A stretch of 31,657 nt of DNA from JANMDN01 sp031376285. Its GTDB lineage: Bacteria; Actinomycetota; Thermoleophilia; Miltoncostaeales; Miltoncostaeaceae. The notes below the pieces were generated by a model. It searched no databases and had not been told where the DNA came from. It saw only the letters and a list, made by a program, of their open reading frames with translations. Below, piece by piece: positions 22,157 through 31,500 of the stretch; the first letter of the stretch is position 1, and each line of letters starts with the position of its first letter. The position numbers were made by a program, and so were the translations under genes. The stretch covers positions 1 to 31,657 of the forward strand of contig JANMDN010000079.1 of NCBI GenBank assembly GCA_031376285.1. Direction: 5' to 3'.

Positions 22157-24460
22157 TCAGGGAGTGCTCCCGCCGGTTCCCGTTCCGGTCGCGGCTTCGG
22201 TGGTCGTGCCAGCGCTCGGCGCGGGCTCGGTCGAGGTGCCGGACGTTGACGGCGTGGTGGACGTCGACGTCGTCGCGCCGCCGGCCGCGGCGCCTCCCGT
22301 GGCGCTGCTCGCCGGGACGGCGCCTCCCACCCCGACGACAACCAGGTCGCCGGCCTTGAGGGTGCCGCCTCCCGTCGGCTTGACCTCGACGAGGCCGTCG
22401 CTTGCAAGGCCCGGAATCACCGCGACGTACTCGCCGCGCTCCCCGCCGCGGTCGACCTGCACCCGCGTGCGACCATCCGCGCCAACCGAGAGCGCGCTCA
22501 AGGGGACGGCAAGCACCGCTCCCTTGGTGCTCTGGACGGCGATCGCGATCCGGACCGACGCCCCGACGAGGCGGGCGGGGGCGTCCTTCGGGGTGACCTC
22601 GAAGTACACACGGGTCGGGTCGACCTTGTTGGTGCCCGGCTTGTCGGCGACCTTCGTGACCTTGCCGGTTGCCTTGATCCCGAGATCCTGCTCTTCGATC
22701 GTGGCTGGCGCTCCGACCCGGACGAGCTTGGCGTCGTTCAACGAGAGGGAGGAGTCGGCGGCAAGCGCCGAGTTGCTCACGGTCATGACCTTGCCCGTGA
22801 TCAGGTCTCCGCGCTTCAGGCTCACGGCGTCGACGCGCAGCGGCAGCGCGGGGAAGAAGAGCAGCTCATCGGCGGGCATCTGGATGTCCAGTCGCGCTGC
22901 GAGCGTGTTGAGCGCGCCGCGTGTCCGGTTCGCCTCGCTCTCCGCGGCGGAGACGATCTGGCGTGCCACAGCGGTGTTCCCACCTCCAGAGAGGATCGTG
23001 ACTCGCCCCTTCGCGAGCGCCGAGCGAGCTCGAGTGCTCGTCAGGGCCTTCCTCGCCCGGAGGAGTTCGGCTGCGGCCTGGCCCGAGTCGCGCGCTGCCG
23101 CGCGAGCATCGGAGCGCGCCTGCGCAGCGGCGGCGCTTGCCGCGGCCTTCGCGGCCGCCACGGCTTGAGTCGCCGCCGCGACATCGTTCTGGGCGATCGG
23201 CACCGCCGCCGTGGCCTGGCGGAGCGTGATCTTCGCCGCCTCCACCTCGACCGCGCGGGTGTCGGTCGGTGGGTTGTCGACGCGACGTTGAGCATCAGCC
23301 TGCGCGTCGATCGCCGAGGCGAGTGCGGCTTCGGCGGATGCGACCTCGGATTTCGCAAGCGATACATCCGACTGGGCCTTCGCGAGTGCGGCGGCGTCAC
23401 CGGCCACCACTGCTGCAAGGGCTGCCTCGGCCGCCGCCTGCGCGCTTTTCTTCGCGTCAACCAGGCTACGTGCGACCGGGACAGCCGCGGTGGCTTGGCG
23501 AAGCGCGCTCTTCAATGCCTCGAGGTCGGCCGCGCGTGTGTCGGCCGGCGGGTGGTCAACGCGGAACTGGGCGTCGGCCTGGGCGTCGGTAGCCGCTTTC
23601 AGCGCCGTCTGCTTGGAGGCCAGGTCGGCCGCCGCGAGCGCCGCGTCGCGCTTGCCGGTGATCTGGGCCAGGGACGCCGTCTGTCGCGCTCGCGCCGCGG
23701 CGTCCTTTGCCGCGGCCGCCTTGTTGCGAGCGGAGGTCACATCGAGCGTCGCGGTCGCGACGGCGTCGCTCGCTGCGGAGGCGTCGATCCGTGCCTGGCT
23801 GATGTCGGCCGCTGTGGCTCCCCGACTTGCGGTCTGGAGGGTGAGTTTGGCCTGCAGGACCGCGTCCCGGGCGGCCGACGCGGCCGCCTGCGAAACCCTC
23901 AGCTGCTCGGCCTGGGCGTCAGTTGCGCCGAGAGGTGTCCAGCCGGCCTTGCGGTACCAGGCGCCGATCGCAGCCGATGTGCTCTTGTCGAAACGATCGT
24001 CGACGCTTCCAGGGCTGAAGCCGATCCTTGCGAGCCCCTCCTCGAGCTGGCGCACATCGGGGCCGACCGCGCCGGGGGCGAGGTCGCGGTGCATGGGCTC
24101 AGCGCCACGAAGGACAAAGACCGGCCGGCCCGAGGTCGACATCGCGAGCGTTCCCTCGCGAAGCTCCGACCCGATCTTGGCAGGTCGGTTCACGATGGCG
24201 CTGCCGGTCTTTAGGTTCGAGGCCGCGAGGACGACCGCCTGCGGCGACCCGTAGCGAACGGTGCCCCGAACGACGACCTCGGTCGCCAGCGTGCGCAGCT
24301 CAACGGGCGCGGTGATGAGCGATGGCGCGGGCGCCGCCGTGTCGGCTGCGATCTGGGCGGGTGAGCGGATGCCGCTCCCAACGCGCCAGGCCACGATCGC
24401 AAGGACGACGGCTGCTCCGAGCCCAATCGTGAGCGTCTTCTTGTGGGGGATCGAGGACAT
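22157..24460 (-). CDS. HlyD/MacA-type efflux adaptor with peptidoglycan-binding domain
   Basis: The protein is 767 residues long, against about 370 for MacA. A short cytoplasmic start and one membrane helix (about 9-27) lead into a beta-barrel-like segment (50-110). A peptidoglycan-binding fold follows (about 125-175; GAVGPDVRQLEEGLARIGF). Residues 180-525 are a very Ala-rich coiled coil containing a near-duplicate block (290-336 and 383-429, both with DAQADAQ, RVD.PP.DTRA and LRQATAAVP). A barrel-sandwich and membrane-proximal part comes next (about 530-710), then a low-complexity Ser/Thr/Gly tail. It should bridge the MacB-type transporter encoded downstream and the cell wall. ATG 24460 has TAGAAA 4 nt upstream. 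Confidence 0.88.
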   Translation of the reverse strand: MSSIPHKKTLTIGLGAAVVLAIVAWRVGSGIRSPAQIAADTAAPAPSLITAPVELRTLATEVVVRGTVRYGSPQAVVLAASNLKTGSAIVNRPAKIGSELREGTLAMSTSGRPVFVLRGAEPMHRDLAPGAVGPDVRQLEEGLARIGFSPGSVDDRFDKSTSAAIGAWYRKAGWTPLGATDAQAEQLRVSQAAASAARDAVLQAKLTLQTASRGATAADISQARIDASAASDAVATATLDVTSARNKAAAAKDAAARARQTASLAQITGKRDAALAAADLASKQTALKAATDAQADAQFRVDHPPADTRAADLEALKSALRQATAAVPVARSLVDAKKSAQAAAEAALAAVVAGDAAALAKAQSDVSLAKSEVASAEAALASAIDAQADAQRRVDNPPTDTRAVEVEAAKITLRQATAAVPIAQNDVAAATQAVAAAKAAASAAAAQARSDARAAARDSGQAAAELLRARKALTSTRARSALAKGRVTILSGGGNTAVARQIVSAAESEANRTRGALNTLAARLDIQMPADELLFFPALPLRVDAVSLKRGDLITGKVMTVSNSALAADSSLSLNDAKLVRVGAPATIEEQDLGIKATGKVTKVADKPGTNKVDPTRVYFEVTPKDAPARLVGASVRIAIAVQSTKGAVLAVPLSALSVGADGRTRVQVDRGGERGEYVAVIPGLASDGLVEVKPTGGGTLKAGDLVVVGVGGAVPASSATGGAAAGGATTSTSTTPSTSGTSTEPAPSAGTTTEAATGTGTGGSTP
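23174..23593 (-). repeat. Duplicated coiled-coil segment inside the adaptor gene
   Basis: DNA at 23453-23593 and 23174-23314 encodes two similar 47-residue blocks, 93 residues apart. Shared strings include DAQADAQ, RVD, DTRA and LRQATAAVP. The duplication lengthens the alpha-helical hairpin of the adaptor. Confidence 0.65.
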
Positions 24461-24702
24461 GTGATTTCTACCGGAGCGAACGAGTCTGCCGGTCGGCAGG
24501 CACGGGTACCGATGACGGGAACCTGTCTACCAGATGCATTCGTGCTCCGTCCGTTGGCGCCTGCAGTGACTCATATCGAGACGACCATGAGACGAACATG
24601 TGAAGGACGCCCCCGGCATGCTCGGCGGCGAGGTTACCGAGGCCCCAGTGCACTGCCGGCGACGGCGCCCTCATTCGCGCAGGGGCCGCCATCGCCGGGC
24701 AC
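24461..24702 (-). promoter_or_regulatory. Intergenic control region between the second RND gene and the adaptor gene
   Basis: These 242 bp contain no supported gene. Two features stand out. CTGCCG-GT-CGGCAG at 24486-24499 is a perfect palindrome 26 nt before the adaptor start. Two 11-bp tandem units (GAGACGACCAT, GAGACGAACAT on the plus strand) lie at 24578-24599. Tandem 11-bp units are the spacing used by OmpR/PhoB-type regulators. This suggests a promoter for the adaptor-MacB-lipoprotein group separate from the RND genes. Confidence 0.4.
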
Positions 24703-27700
24703 TCACGAGGCCGGTGCTGTGCCGCGGGGGTTTCGGCCGAAGCGACGCTTCTCGCCCTTACGCCCGTAGCGCAGGTACAGGCTCGGCACGACGAACAGGT
24801 TCAGGAGGGTCGACGTCACGAGCCCACCGAGGATGACGATCGCCATCGGGTACTCGATCTCAGCCCCTGGGATCTCGCCCGAGATCACAAGCGGCACGAG
24901 TGCCAGGCCGGTCGCAAGCGCCGTCATCAGGATCGGCGCAAGGCGCTCGCGCGCCCCCCGAAGGGCGAGCGCGACGCCGAAGGTCTCACCCTCGTGCTCT
25001 TCGAGGTGCTGGTAGTGGTTGATTAGCAGGATCCCGTTTCGGGCGGCGATTCCGAAGATCGTGAAGAAGCCCACCAGGGAACCGAGGGAGACGACCCCGC
25101 CGCTCCATGTCGCGGCGATGACGCCGCCAACGAGCGCGAATGGGAGGGTCAGGAACGAGAGCCAGGCCAGGCGCAAGCTGAGGAACGATGCGTGGAGCAG
25201 CAGGAAGATTCCGATCGCCGCGGCGATGCCGAAGAGCAGCATCGTCTTCTGGGCGCTCTGACGTTCGGCGAACTCACCGAGCACCTTGGTGTGGTAGCCC
25301 AGTGGGAAGTTGACCGTCTCGAGTTTCTCCTCCACATCGCGGGCGACCTCGCCGAGGCTGCGTCCGTTGGGACTCAGGCTCACGTCGATCTCGCGGGAGT
25401 TGTCCTCCCGAGCGATCGCGTTCGGGGTCGGCCGCACGCTCACGTCAGCGATTTCCTTCAGGCGCACGTGACCGCCCTCGGCCGTATCGAGAAGGAGGTT
25501 CTGGATGGCCTGCACACTGGAGCGGTACTTCGGCTTGCTCCAGACCATGATGTCGTAGACCTTGCCGTCCCTGTGGATGTCGCTCACCTCGTCGCCCGAG
25601 ACGAGCGTTGCCGCGGCACGCCGGATGTCGCCGGGCTTCAGGCCGTAGCGCGCGGCCTTTGAGAGGTCCGGATCGATCTGAATGTGCGGGAGATCCACCT
25701 GGAGGCTCGTTTTCAGGTCTTTCGTCCCAGGGATGGTTGCGAGCACGCCCTCAAGCTCTTTCGCCTTCTCGCGCAGACCCTCGAGGTCCGGGCCGAAGAT
25801 GCGGATAACGATGGCGTCGCTCGACTGCGCGACGACTTCCTTGATCCGCTCGTAGAGGTAGGTCTGCACGTCTCGGCGAAGGCCAGGGTAGCCCTCGACG
25901 GCCTCCTCGATCGCGGCACGGGTCTTGTCGTAGTCGGCCTTCGGGTCGATGCTGATCCAGTTCTCGCTGAAGTTGATGCCGTAGACCTCGTCACCCTCGA
26001 TCGCACGGCCGATGTGCGAGCCGAAGTTGCGAACGCCGGGGATGGCGCGGAGTTCCTTGCTCGCCTGGATACCGATGCGGACGTTCTCGGGATGCGACGT
26101 GCCGGGCTTGGTCACCCAGTGCATGAGGAAGTCCCGTTCCTTGAACTCGGGGAGCAGCGACTGCTTGAGGAGCGGGAAGATCGCGAGACCGGTGACCATG
26201 AGGGCGGCGACGCTTGCGATGACGGGCTTCGGGTTCTTGATGATCCGACCGAGCAGCGCCATGTAACCACGCTGCAACCACCGTGTCAGAGGAGGGTCGC
26301 GCCGCTCAAGCGGCACGTTTCGCAACAGGATGAGGCTGAGGGCGGGTGTGACGGTGATCGCCACGACCATCGACGCGAGGACCGCAAGTGAGTAGGCAAC
26401 GACGAGCGGCCTGAAGAATGCCCCGGAGAGCCCGGTCAAGAAGAAGACGGGCATCACCGCGAGAATGATGATGAGCGTCGCGTAGACCATCGCGTTTCGC
26501 ACTTCGAGCGACGCGTCGAGGATGATGCGAGCCGTCGACTTGTCGCTCCCGGCGAGTCGCGCCTGGCGGATCCGCCGCACGACGTTCTCGATGTCGATGA
26601 TCGAGTCGTCGACCACCACACCGACGGCGATCACCAGGCCGGCGAGGATCATCGTGTTGATCGTCGTGCCCATCGCGTCAAGGACAAGCATTGCCGCGAC
26701 CAGGGAGAGCGGAATCGACAGCAGGCTGATCAGCGCCGCACGCCATTCGAAGAGGAACGCGGCGAGCACGAGGATGACAAGGAGCGTGCCCAGGAGCATC
26801 GCCTTCGTGAGGTTGTCGATCGAGAGATCGATGAACGTCGCCGGACGAAAGATCGTGCTGTCGATTTCGATGCCGGGGAGGCCCGGCCGCATCTCGTCGA
26901 GGGCCCGCTCGATGCCGCGGGTGACGTCGAGTGTGTTCCCCCACGGGAGCTTCTCGATGATGAGCATGATTCCCTGGCGATCGTTGATGACCGAATCGCC
27001 GAAGAGGGGTTGGTGCCCGTATTTGACATCGCCGAGGTCGCGCAGAAGAAGCGGCGACCCGTCGGCCTTCGTCCGGCCCTCGACCCCAATCTTGCCGAGC
27101 GTGTCAGGCCCGACACCGGCGAGGAAGTGCTCCACCCCGAACCGCTGGTTTGGGGTCTCGATGAACCCACCCGCTCGTGTCCTCGCGGCCGTGGTGTACT
27201 TCAGGAGCCCGAACTCGAGCGCGTCTGAGGTGACCTGCGATGTCTCCTCGAGGGAGATCTTGTGCTTGCGCAGGAGCTCCGGGTCGGTGAGCAGCTGGAT
27301 CTGCTTGAAGCGGTTCCCCCAGATGACGACGTTGGCGACACCGGGCACCGTCATGAGGCGCCAGCGGAGCTTCCAGTACGTGATCATCGAGAGGTCGGTC
27401 ACGTCGATTGTCTCCGACGAGAGGCCGATCTTCAGCGCCCGGCTCGTCGCGGAGAGCGGCGGGAGGGTCCACGGGATACCCGCCGCTTGCGGCAGCGTCG
27501 GGATGGCAGCGGCGACGCGCTCGTTCACGAACTGCCGGGCCGCGAGGCTATCGGTGCCTTGCTTGAAGATGAGCTTGATCGACGAAAGGCCAGGCACAGT
27601 CTTTGACTTGAGCACGTCGACGCCGGGCGTGCTGTTCAGCGCCTGTTCGAGCGGCACGGTAATGAGCGACTCCACCTCTTCGGTGGACATGCCCGGACCC

Positions 27701-27855
27701 TCTGTCTGGACCTCGACAAACGGCGGAGCGAACTCGGGGAACACGTCGACGGGCATGTCGCCGACTCGGCTCGCGCCGAAGGCCATCATCGCGGCCGCGA
27801 CGGCGAGGACGAGGAACCGGAACTTCAGGCTCGAACCGATGATCCAACGCATCAT
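24703..27855 (-). CDS. HME-RND efflux pump (CusA/CzcA-like), second in cluster
   Basis: The 1050-residue protein is full length for the family. It has twelve membrane helices with two large extracytoplasmic loops after helices 1 and 7. Diagnostic segments are MMRWIIGSSLKFRFL, PVDVFPEF.PP.VEVQTE, PGVANVVIWG, IFRPATFIDLSIDNL and, in helix 4, VGVVVDDSIIDIENV with D416 and E424 in place to relay protons. The position of the first CzcA helix-4 Asp is Ala, as in CusA. I see no evident Met cluster for Cu/Ag in the porter loops, so the substrate is open. ATG 27855 has GAGGAAGGG about 9 nt upstream. It lies 116 nt after the small adaptor-like gene. Confidence 0.92.
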   Translation of the reverse strand: MMRWIIGSSLKFRFLVLAVAAAMMAFGASRVGDMPVDVFPEFAPPFVEVQTEGPGMSTEEVESLITVPLEQALNSTPGVDVLKSKTVPGLSSIKLIFKQGTDSLAARQFVNERVAAAIPTLPQAAGIPWTLPPLSATSRALKIGLSSETIDVTDLSMITYWKLRWRLMTVPGVANVVIWGNRFKQIQLLTDPELLRKHKISLEETSQVTSDALEFGLLKYTTAARTRAGGFIETPNQRFGVEHFLAGVGPDTLGKIGVEGRTKADGSPLLLRDLGDVKYGHQPLFGDSVINDRQGIMLIIEKLPWGNTLDVTRGIERALDEMRPGLPGIEIDSTIFRPATFIDLSIDNLTKAMLLGTLLVILVLAAFLFEWRAALISLLSIPLSLVAAMLVLDAMGTTINTMILAGLVIAVGVVVDDSIIDIENVVRRIRQARLAGSDKSTARIILDASLEVRNAMVYATLIIILAVMPVFFLTGLSGAFFRPLVVAYSLAVLASMVVAITVTPALSLILLRNVPLERRDPPLTRWLQRGYMALLGRIIKNPKPVIASVAALMVTGLAIFPLLKQSLLPEFKERDFLMHWVTKPGTSHPENVRIGIQASKELRAIPGVRNFGSHIGRAIEGDEVYGINFSENWISIDPKADYDKTRAAIEEAVEGYPGLRRDVQTYLYERIKEVVAQSSDAIVIRIFGPDLEGLREKAKELEGVLATIPGTKDLKTSLQVDLPHIQIDPDLSKAARYGLKPGDIRRAAATLVSGDEVSDIHRDGKVYDIMVWSKPKYRSSVQAIQNLLLDTAEGGHVRLKEIADVSVRPTPNAIAREDNSREIDVSLSPNGRSLGEVARDVEEKLETVNFPLGYHTKVLGEFAERQSAQKTMLLFGIAAAIGIFLLLHASFLSLRLAWLSFLTLPFALVGGVIAATWSGGVVSLGSLVGFFTIFGIAARNGILLINHYQHLEEHEGETFGVALALRGARERLAPILMTALATGLALVPLVISGEIPGAEIEYPMAIVILGGLVTSTLLNLFVVPSLYLRYGRKGEKRRFGRNPRGTAPAS

Positions 27856-27971
27856 GAGCGCACGCGCCCTTCCTCGAGGCTTGTGACCGCCGCGGAGGCG
27901 CAGCCCTCAGACCGTCGCCGTTCTCCGCGTGCATCCCCGGTTGTCATTGTCCGAGCCACGATTTTCTCGTG

Positions 27972-28538
27972 TCAGCCTTTACCGAATTCGATCTCGGCGC
28001 CGAAGAGTTCGGCCGCTCCGATCGCCACCACTTGGGTCCCGACGGGCGGACCGCTCGAGAGCACGGCAAGGCGGCCTGCCACGCGATCGACCGTGAGCTT
28101 GTGGCGTAGGTAGGAGAGCGGCTCCGTGGCCTTGTAGACCCACGCGACGCCCTTCGGGTCGTAGACGACCGCTGAGAAGGGGACGACCGGCCGCGTCTGG
28201 CCGCCGACCGACACGGTCCGCACCGGAGCCGTCTCCAGCCCCAGCCGCTTGACGGCGGGCTCAGTCAGCACGACCCGGCTGAGTCCCGCGGTGGCACCGG
28301 CAACTCCACTCCCGTTCTCCTTGTACGGCTCAAGCGAGAACGGCTTGGCTGAGTCGCCTGTTGAATCCGACGACTGGTTGGCGGCGGTGACGACCGAGAC
28401 CCCGATGACGGCGGCAAGGGCGGCGCCAACCACCGCCCAGACTCCCCATCGGCGCTCATTCCCGCCGGTGACGTTTTGATCTGCGGGTGTGTCCATCGTT
28501 CCTGCTTTCGTCGCGTTTGGGTTCGCGTGCTCGTCCAT
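27972..28538 (-). CDS. Minimal RND-associated adaptor-like membrane protein
   Basis: The protein has 188 residues (ATG 28538, 5 nt after the RND stop; ATG 28496 with AGGA just upstream is an alternative). A polar N-terminal 30 residues is followed by one membrane helix (about 31-53). After a linker comes a segment (about 85-188) resembling only the last part of CusB/HlyD adaptors: VLTEPAVKRLGLETAPV, then VVPFSAVVYDPKGVAWVYKA, VAGRLAVLSSGPPVGTQVV and a Gly-rich end. The lipoyl, coiled-coil and most barrel parts of a normal adaptor (about 350-400 residues) are absent. Its position between two RND genes argues that it works with one or both pumps. Confidence 0.75.
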   Translation of the reverse strand: MDEHANPNATKAGTMDTPADQNVTGGNERRWGVWAVVGAALAAVIGVSVVTAANQSSDSTGDSAKPFSLEPYKENGSGVAGATAGLSRVVLTEPAVKRLGLETAPVRTVSVGGQTRPVVPFSAVVYDPKGVAWVYKATEPLSYLRHKLTVDRVAGRLAVLSSGPPVGTQVVAIGAAELFGAEIEFGKG

Positions 28539-28543
28539 TGCCG

Positions 28544-31500
28544 CTAGACCGATGCCTGCTGCGGCGTGAACCGGGATCCGAAGCGCAGGTAGAGCGCCGG
28601 GATCAGGAAGAGGCTCACGAGGGTCGATGTAACGAGCCCGCCGAGGATGATCACCGCGGCCGGGTTGGCGATCTCCTGGCCGGCAGTGCCTCCGGTGATC
28701 ACGAGCGGCAGGAGCGCCAGTCCGATCGTGAACGTCGTCACGAGGATCGGCACGACGCGCTCACGGGCGCCGCGGATCACGAGGTCACGGCTGAAGGGGA
28801 CACCTTCCCGCTCGAGTTGTCGGAGATGGTCGACCAGCCGGAGGCCGTTTCGGGCCGCTACGGCAAGCACCGCGAGGAACGCGACGACGGTACCGAGCGT
28901 GGCCGCATCGCCCGCCCAGGATGCGGCGAGCACACCGCCTGCGAGGGAGGCCGGCAGGGTGAGGAAGAAGATGCCCGCCATGCCCCAACTCCCCAGGGCC
29001 GCCTGCAAGAGCAGGAAGATGCCGATGGCCGCGGCGATACCGGCCGCGATCATGAGGGCCCTCGATCTCGACGAGTCGGATGACTCGCCGCGGACTTCCG
29101 CGTGGTATTCGAGCGGGAAGTCGATCGCCGTGAGTCGGGACTTGACGTCCGAGATCACCGAGTCGATGTCGCGACTCGGGACGTTCAGGCCCACCTGCAC
29201 CCGGCGCGAGACCGCCTGGCGTCGGATGACGGTCGGGCTCGGCTTGATCGCGACATCGGCGACCTTGCCCAGGGCAACCTGTCCGCCCTTGGGTGTATCG
29301 ATCATGAGGCTATTGATGTCGGTCAGGCTCGTCCGGGTGGACGGGGTGCTCCAGACGGCGACCTGATACGTCTTCTGCGCCTCGTAGAGACTCCCGACCT
29401 CGAGGCCGGCGAGCAGTGTGCCGGCTTCGCGGCGGACGTCACCGGGCTTCAATCCAAATCGCTGGGCCCGAGCCAGGTTGACCTTGACCTCGACCTGGGG
29501 CTGCATCACTTGGCGCTCGACGTTGATCGAGTCGACACCGCCGATGTCTGCCAAGGCCCCGCGGATCTCCTCCGCCTTTGTTTGCAACACATCGAACCTC
29601 GGGCCAAAGACATTGACGACGACGGGATCGCGCGATCCACCGGTCCTGGCACGACCGATTGCGAAGTCCTCGAAGGTCCGCACGTCGCTTGTGACGCCCG
29701 GGTACCCGGAGGCCTTCTCGCGAACGCCGCTCAACGCCGCCTCGTAGTCGGCGTCCTCTTCGATCCTGACGAACACCTCGGCCGCGTTGACGTTGCCGAT
29801 CTTGTCGCCAAGCACAGCCCGGCCGACCTGGCCGGCCACGTTCTGGACCCCCGGAACCGTCTTGAGATCCTGCGCGAATCGGGTCGTGATCCTCGTCATC
29901 TCGGGTGCGGACGTGCCAGGCGGGCCATCCCACCTGACGACGACGTTCGGCTCTCTGAGCTCAGGCAGGGTCGTGCGATCGAGGAACGGAGCCGCCACGA
30001 TGGCGACCGCGGCAAGGCCGAGTGCGGCCGCGAACGTCGGGGTCCCGTGGCCCAGGACGCGATCAAGTGCCTTCTCGTAGACCCGCTTGAGCCAGGCCGC
30101 GACTGGCGACTCGCGCAGGTCGACCCGTCCTGCCGAGAAGAGCAGAGATGTCAGGGCCGGAGTCAGCGTGAGAGCCACGACGATTGCGGCGAGCACCGCG
30201 ACCGTGAACGCGAGCGCGAGGGGTTGGAAGAGGGACGCGGAGACCCCCGTCATGAAGACGGCCGGTAGCAGCGGGAGGAGGACGATGGCGGTTGTGTATG
30301 CCCCGAGGCGGTTCGACTCCAGGAGACTCGTGCGAATGGTCGCGACGGTTGTCTGATCGCTCCCCGTCGCCCGCCGTTCCCGTAGGCGGGTCATCACGTG
30401 GTCGACACCCACGATCGCCTCATCGACGATCACGACGAGGGCGATGACGAGTCCGGCCAGGATCATTGCGTTGAAGGTCCCGCCGAGGGAATTGAGAACG
30501 AGTCCCGCCGCGACGAGCGACGTCGCGATCGCGATCGCGCTCACGACGAGTACGCGCCACTGGTAGAGCATGGCCAGGATGACCAAGAGGCCGAGCCCGG
30601 CGCCGATCAGGAGCGCAAGCGACAGGTTGTCGATCGAGCTTGCGATGTAGCTCGCCGGCCGGAAGATGGTCGTGTCCGTTTCGATGCCCTTGAGGCCCGG
30701 AGCGAGTTCGGCGAGCGCCTTCTCCACCCCTTCGGTGACCTCACGCGCGTTCGCGTTCGGGAACTTCTCGACCACGAGCAGGAGGCCGGGCCCAGCCTTC
30801 AGAACGGCGTCGCCGATGAGCGGAGGATGTCCCTCGACGACCTTGGCGACGCTTCCGAGCGTCTGGTTGCGGCCATCGAGTGTCACCTTCGCCAGTCCGG
30901 CCGGATCCGTGATCGGGAAGACGTGTCGCACCTCAAGGCGCTGCTGCGGGGTGTCGATCCAACCGCCGGTCCCAGGGGTCGACGCCTCGAGGTAGGTGAG
31001 CGGCGACACCCACATCGCGTTTCCGGCAGTCCTGATGATCTGGTCGATCGACACGCCGTTCTTCTTGAGGCGGCGCGGGTCGATTTGCACTTGCAGCTGC
31101 CGGTCCCGGAAGCCCCAGACGGCGACGTTTGCGACGCCAGGCACCGCGAGGAGGGCGGGCCGGATGGTCCAGCGTGTGAGCACCGACATCTGGATCTGCG
31201 ACACGTCCTTCGAGGCAAGCGACAACGTCAGCACACGGCTCGTCGACGAAAGCGGCTGCAGGATCGAGGGCGGGGACGAGACGTTCGGGAGTGCGTAGGC
31301 GAGCGCGAGCCGCTCGGCGATGAGCTGACGCGCTCGTAGGACGTCCGTGCCCGCTTCGAACGTCAGGACCACGGAGGAGAGCCCAGGCACCGACGTCGAC
31401 TTGATCGACTCGAGCCACGGCGTCGCGTTGAGGAGCTCCTCGATGTTGACGCTGACCAGGTTCTCGACTTCTGGAGCGGAGAGACCGAGCGCCTCGGTCT

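Noticed and set aside
22164..23168. Plus-strand open frame of 334 codons rich in Ala, Ser and Pro
   Set aside because: It is antisense to the Ala-rich adaptor gene, whose composition keeps the opposite strand open by chance.
23174..23593. Possible CRISPR-like or satellite repeat
   Set aside because: The two copies are coding, imperfect and 279 bp apart. They are an internal protein duplication; no array of short spaced repeats exists in the window.
26522..27886. Long plus-strand open frame of 454 codons
   Set aside because: It lies fully antisense to a certain RND gene. It is a by-product of high GC codon use and has no recognisable domain.
27957..27971. CACGA-TTTTC-TCGTG hairpin just after the mini-adaptor stop
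   Set aside because: The stem is only 5 bp and no T-tract follows on the minus strand; the downstream RND gene is probably co-transcribed, so I did not call a terminator.
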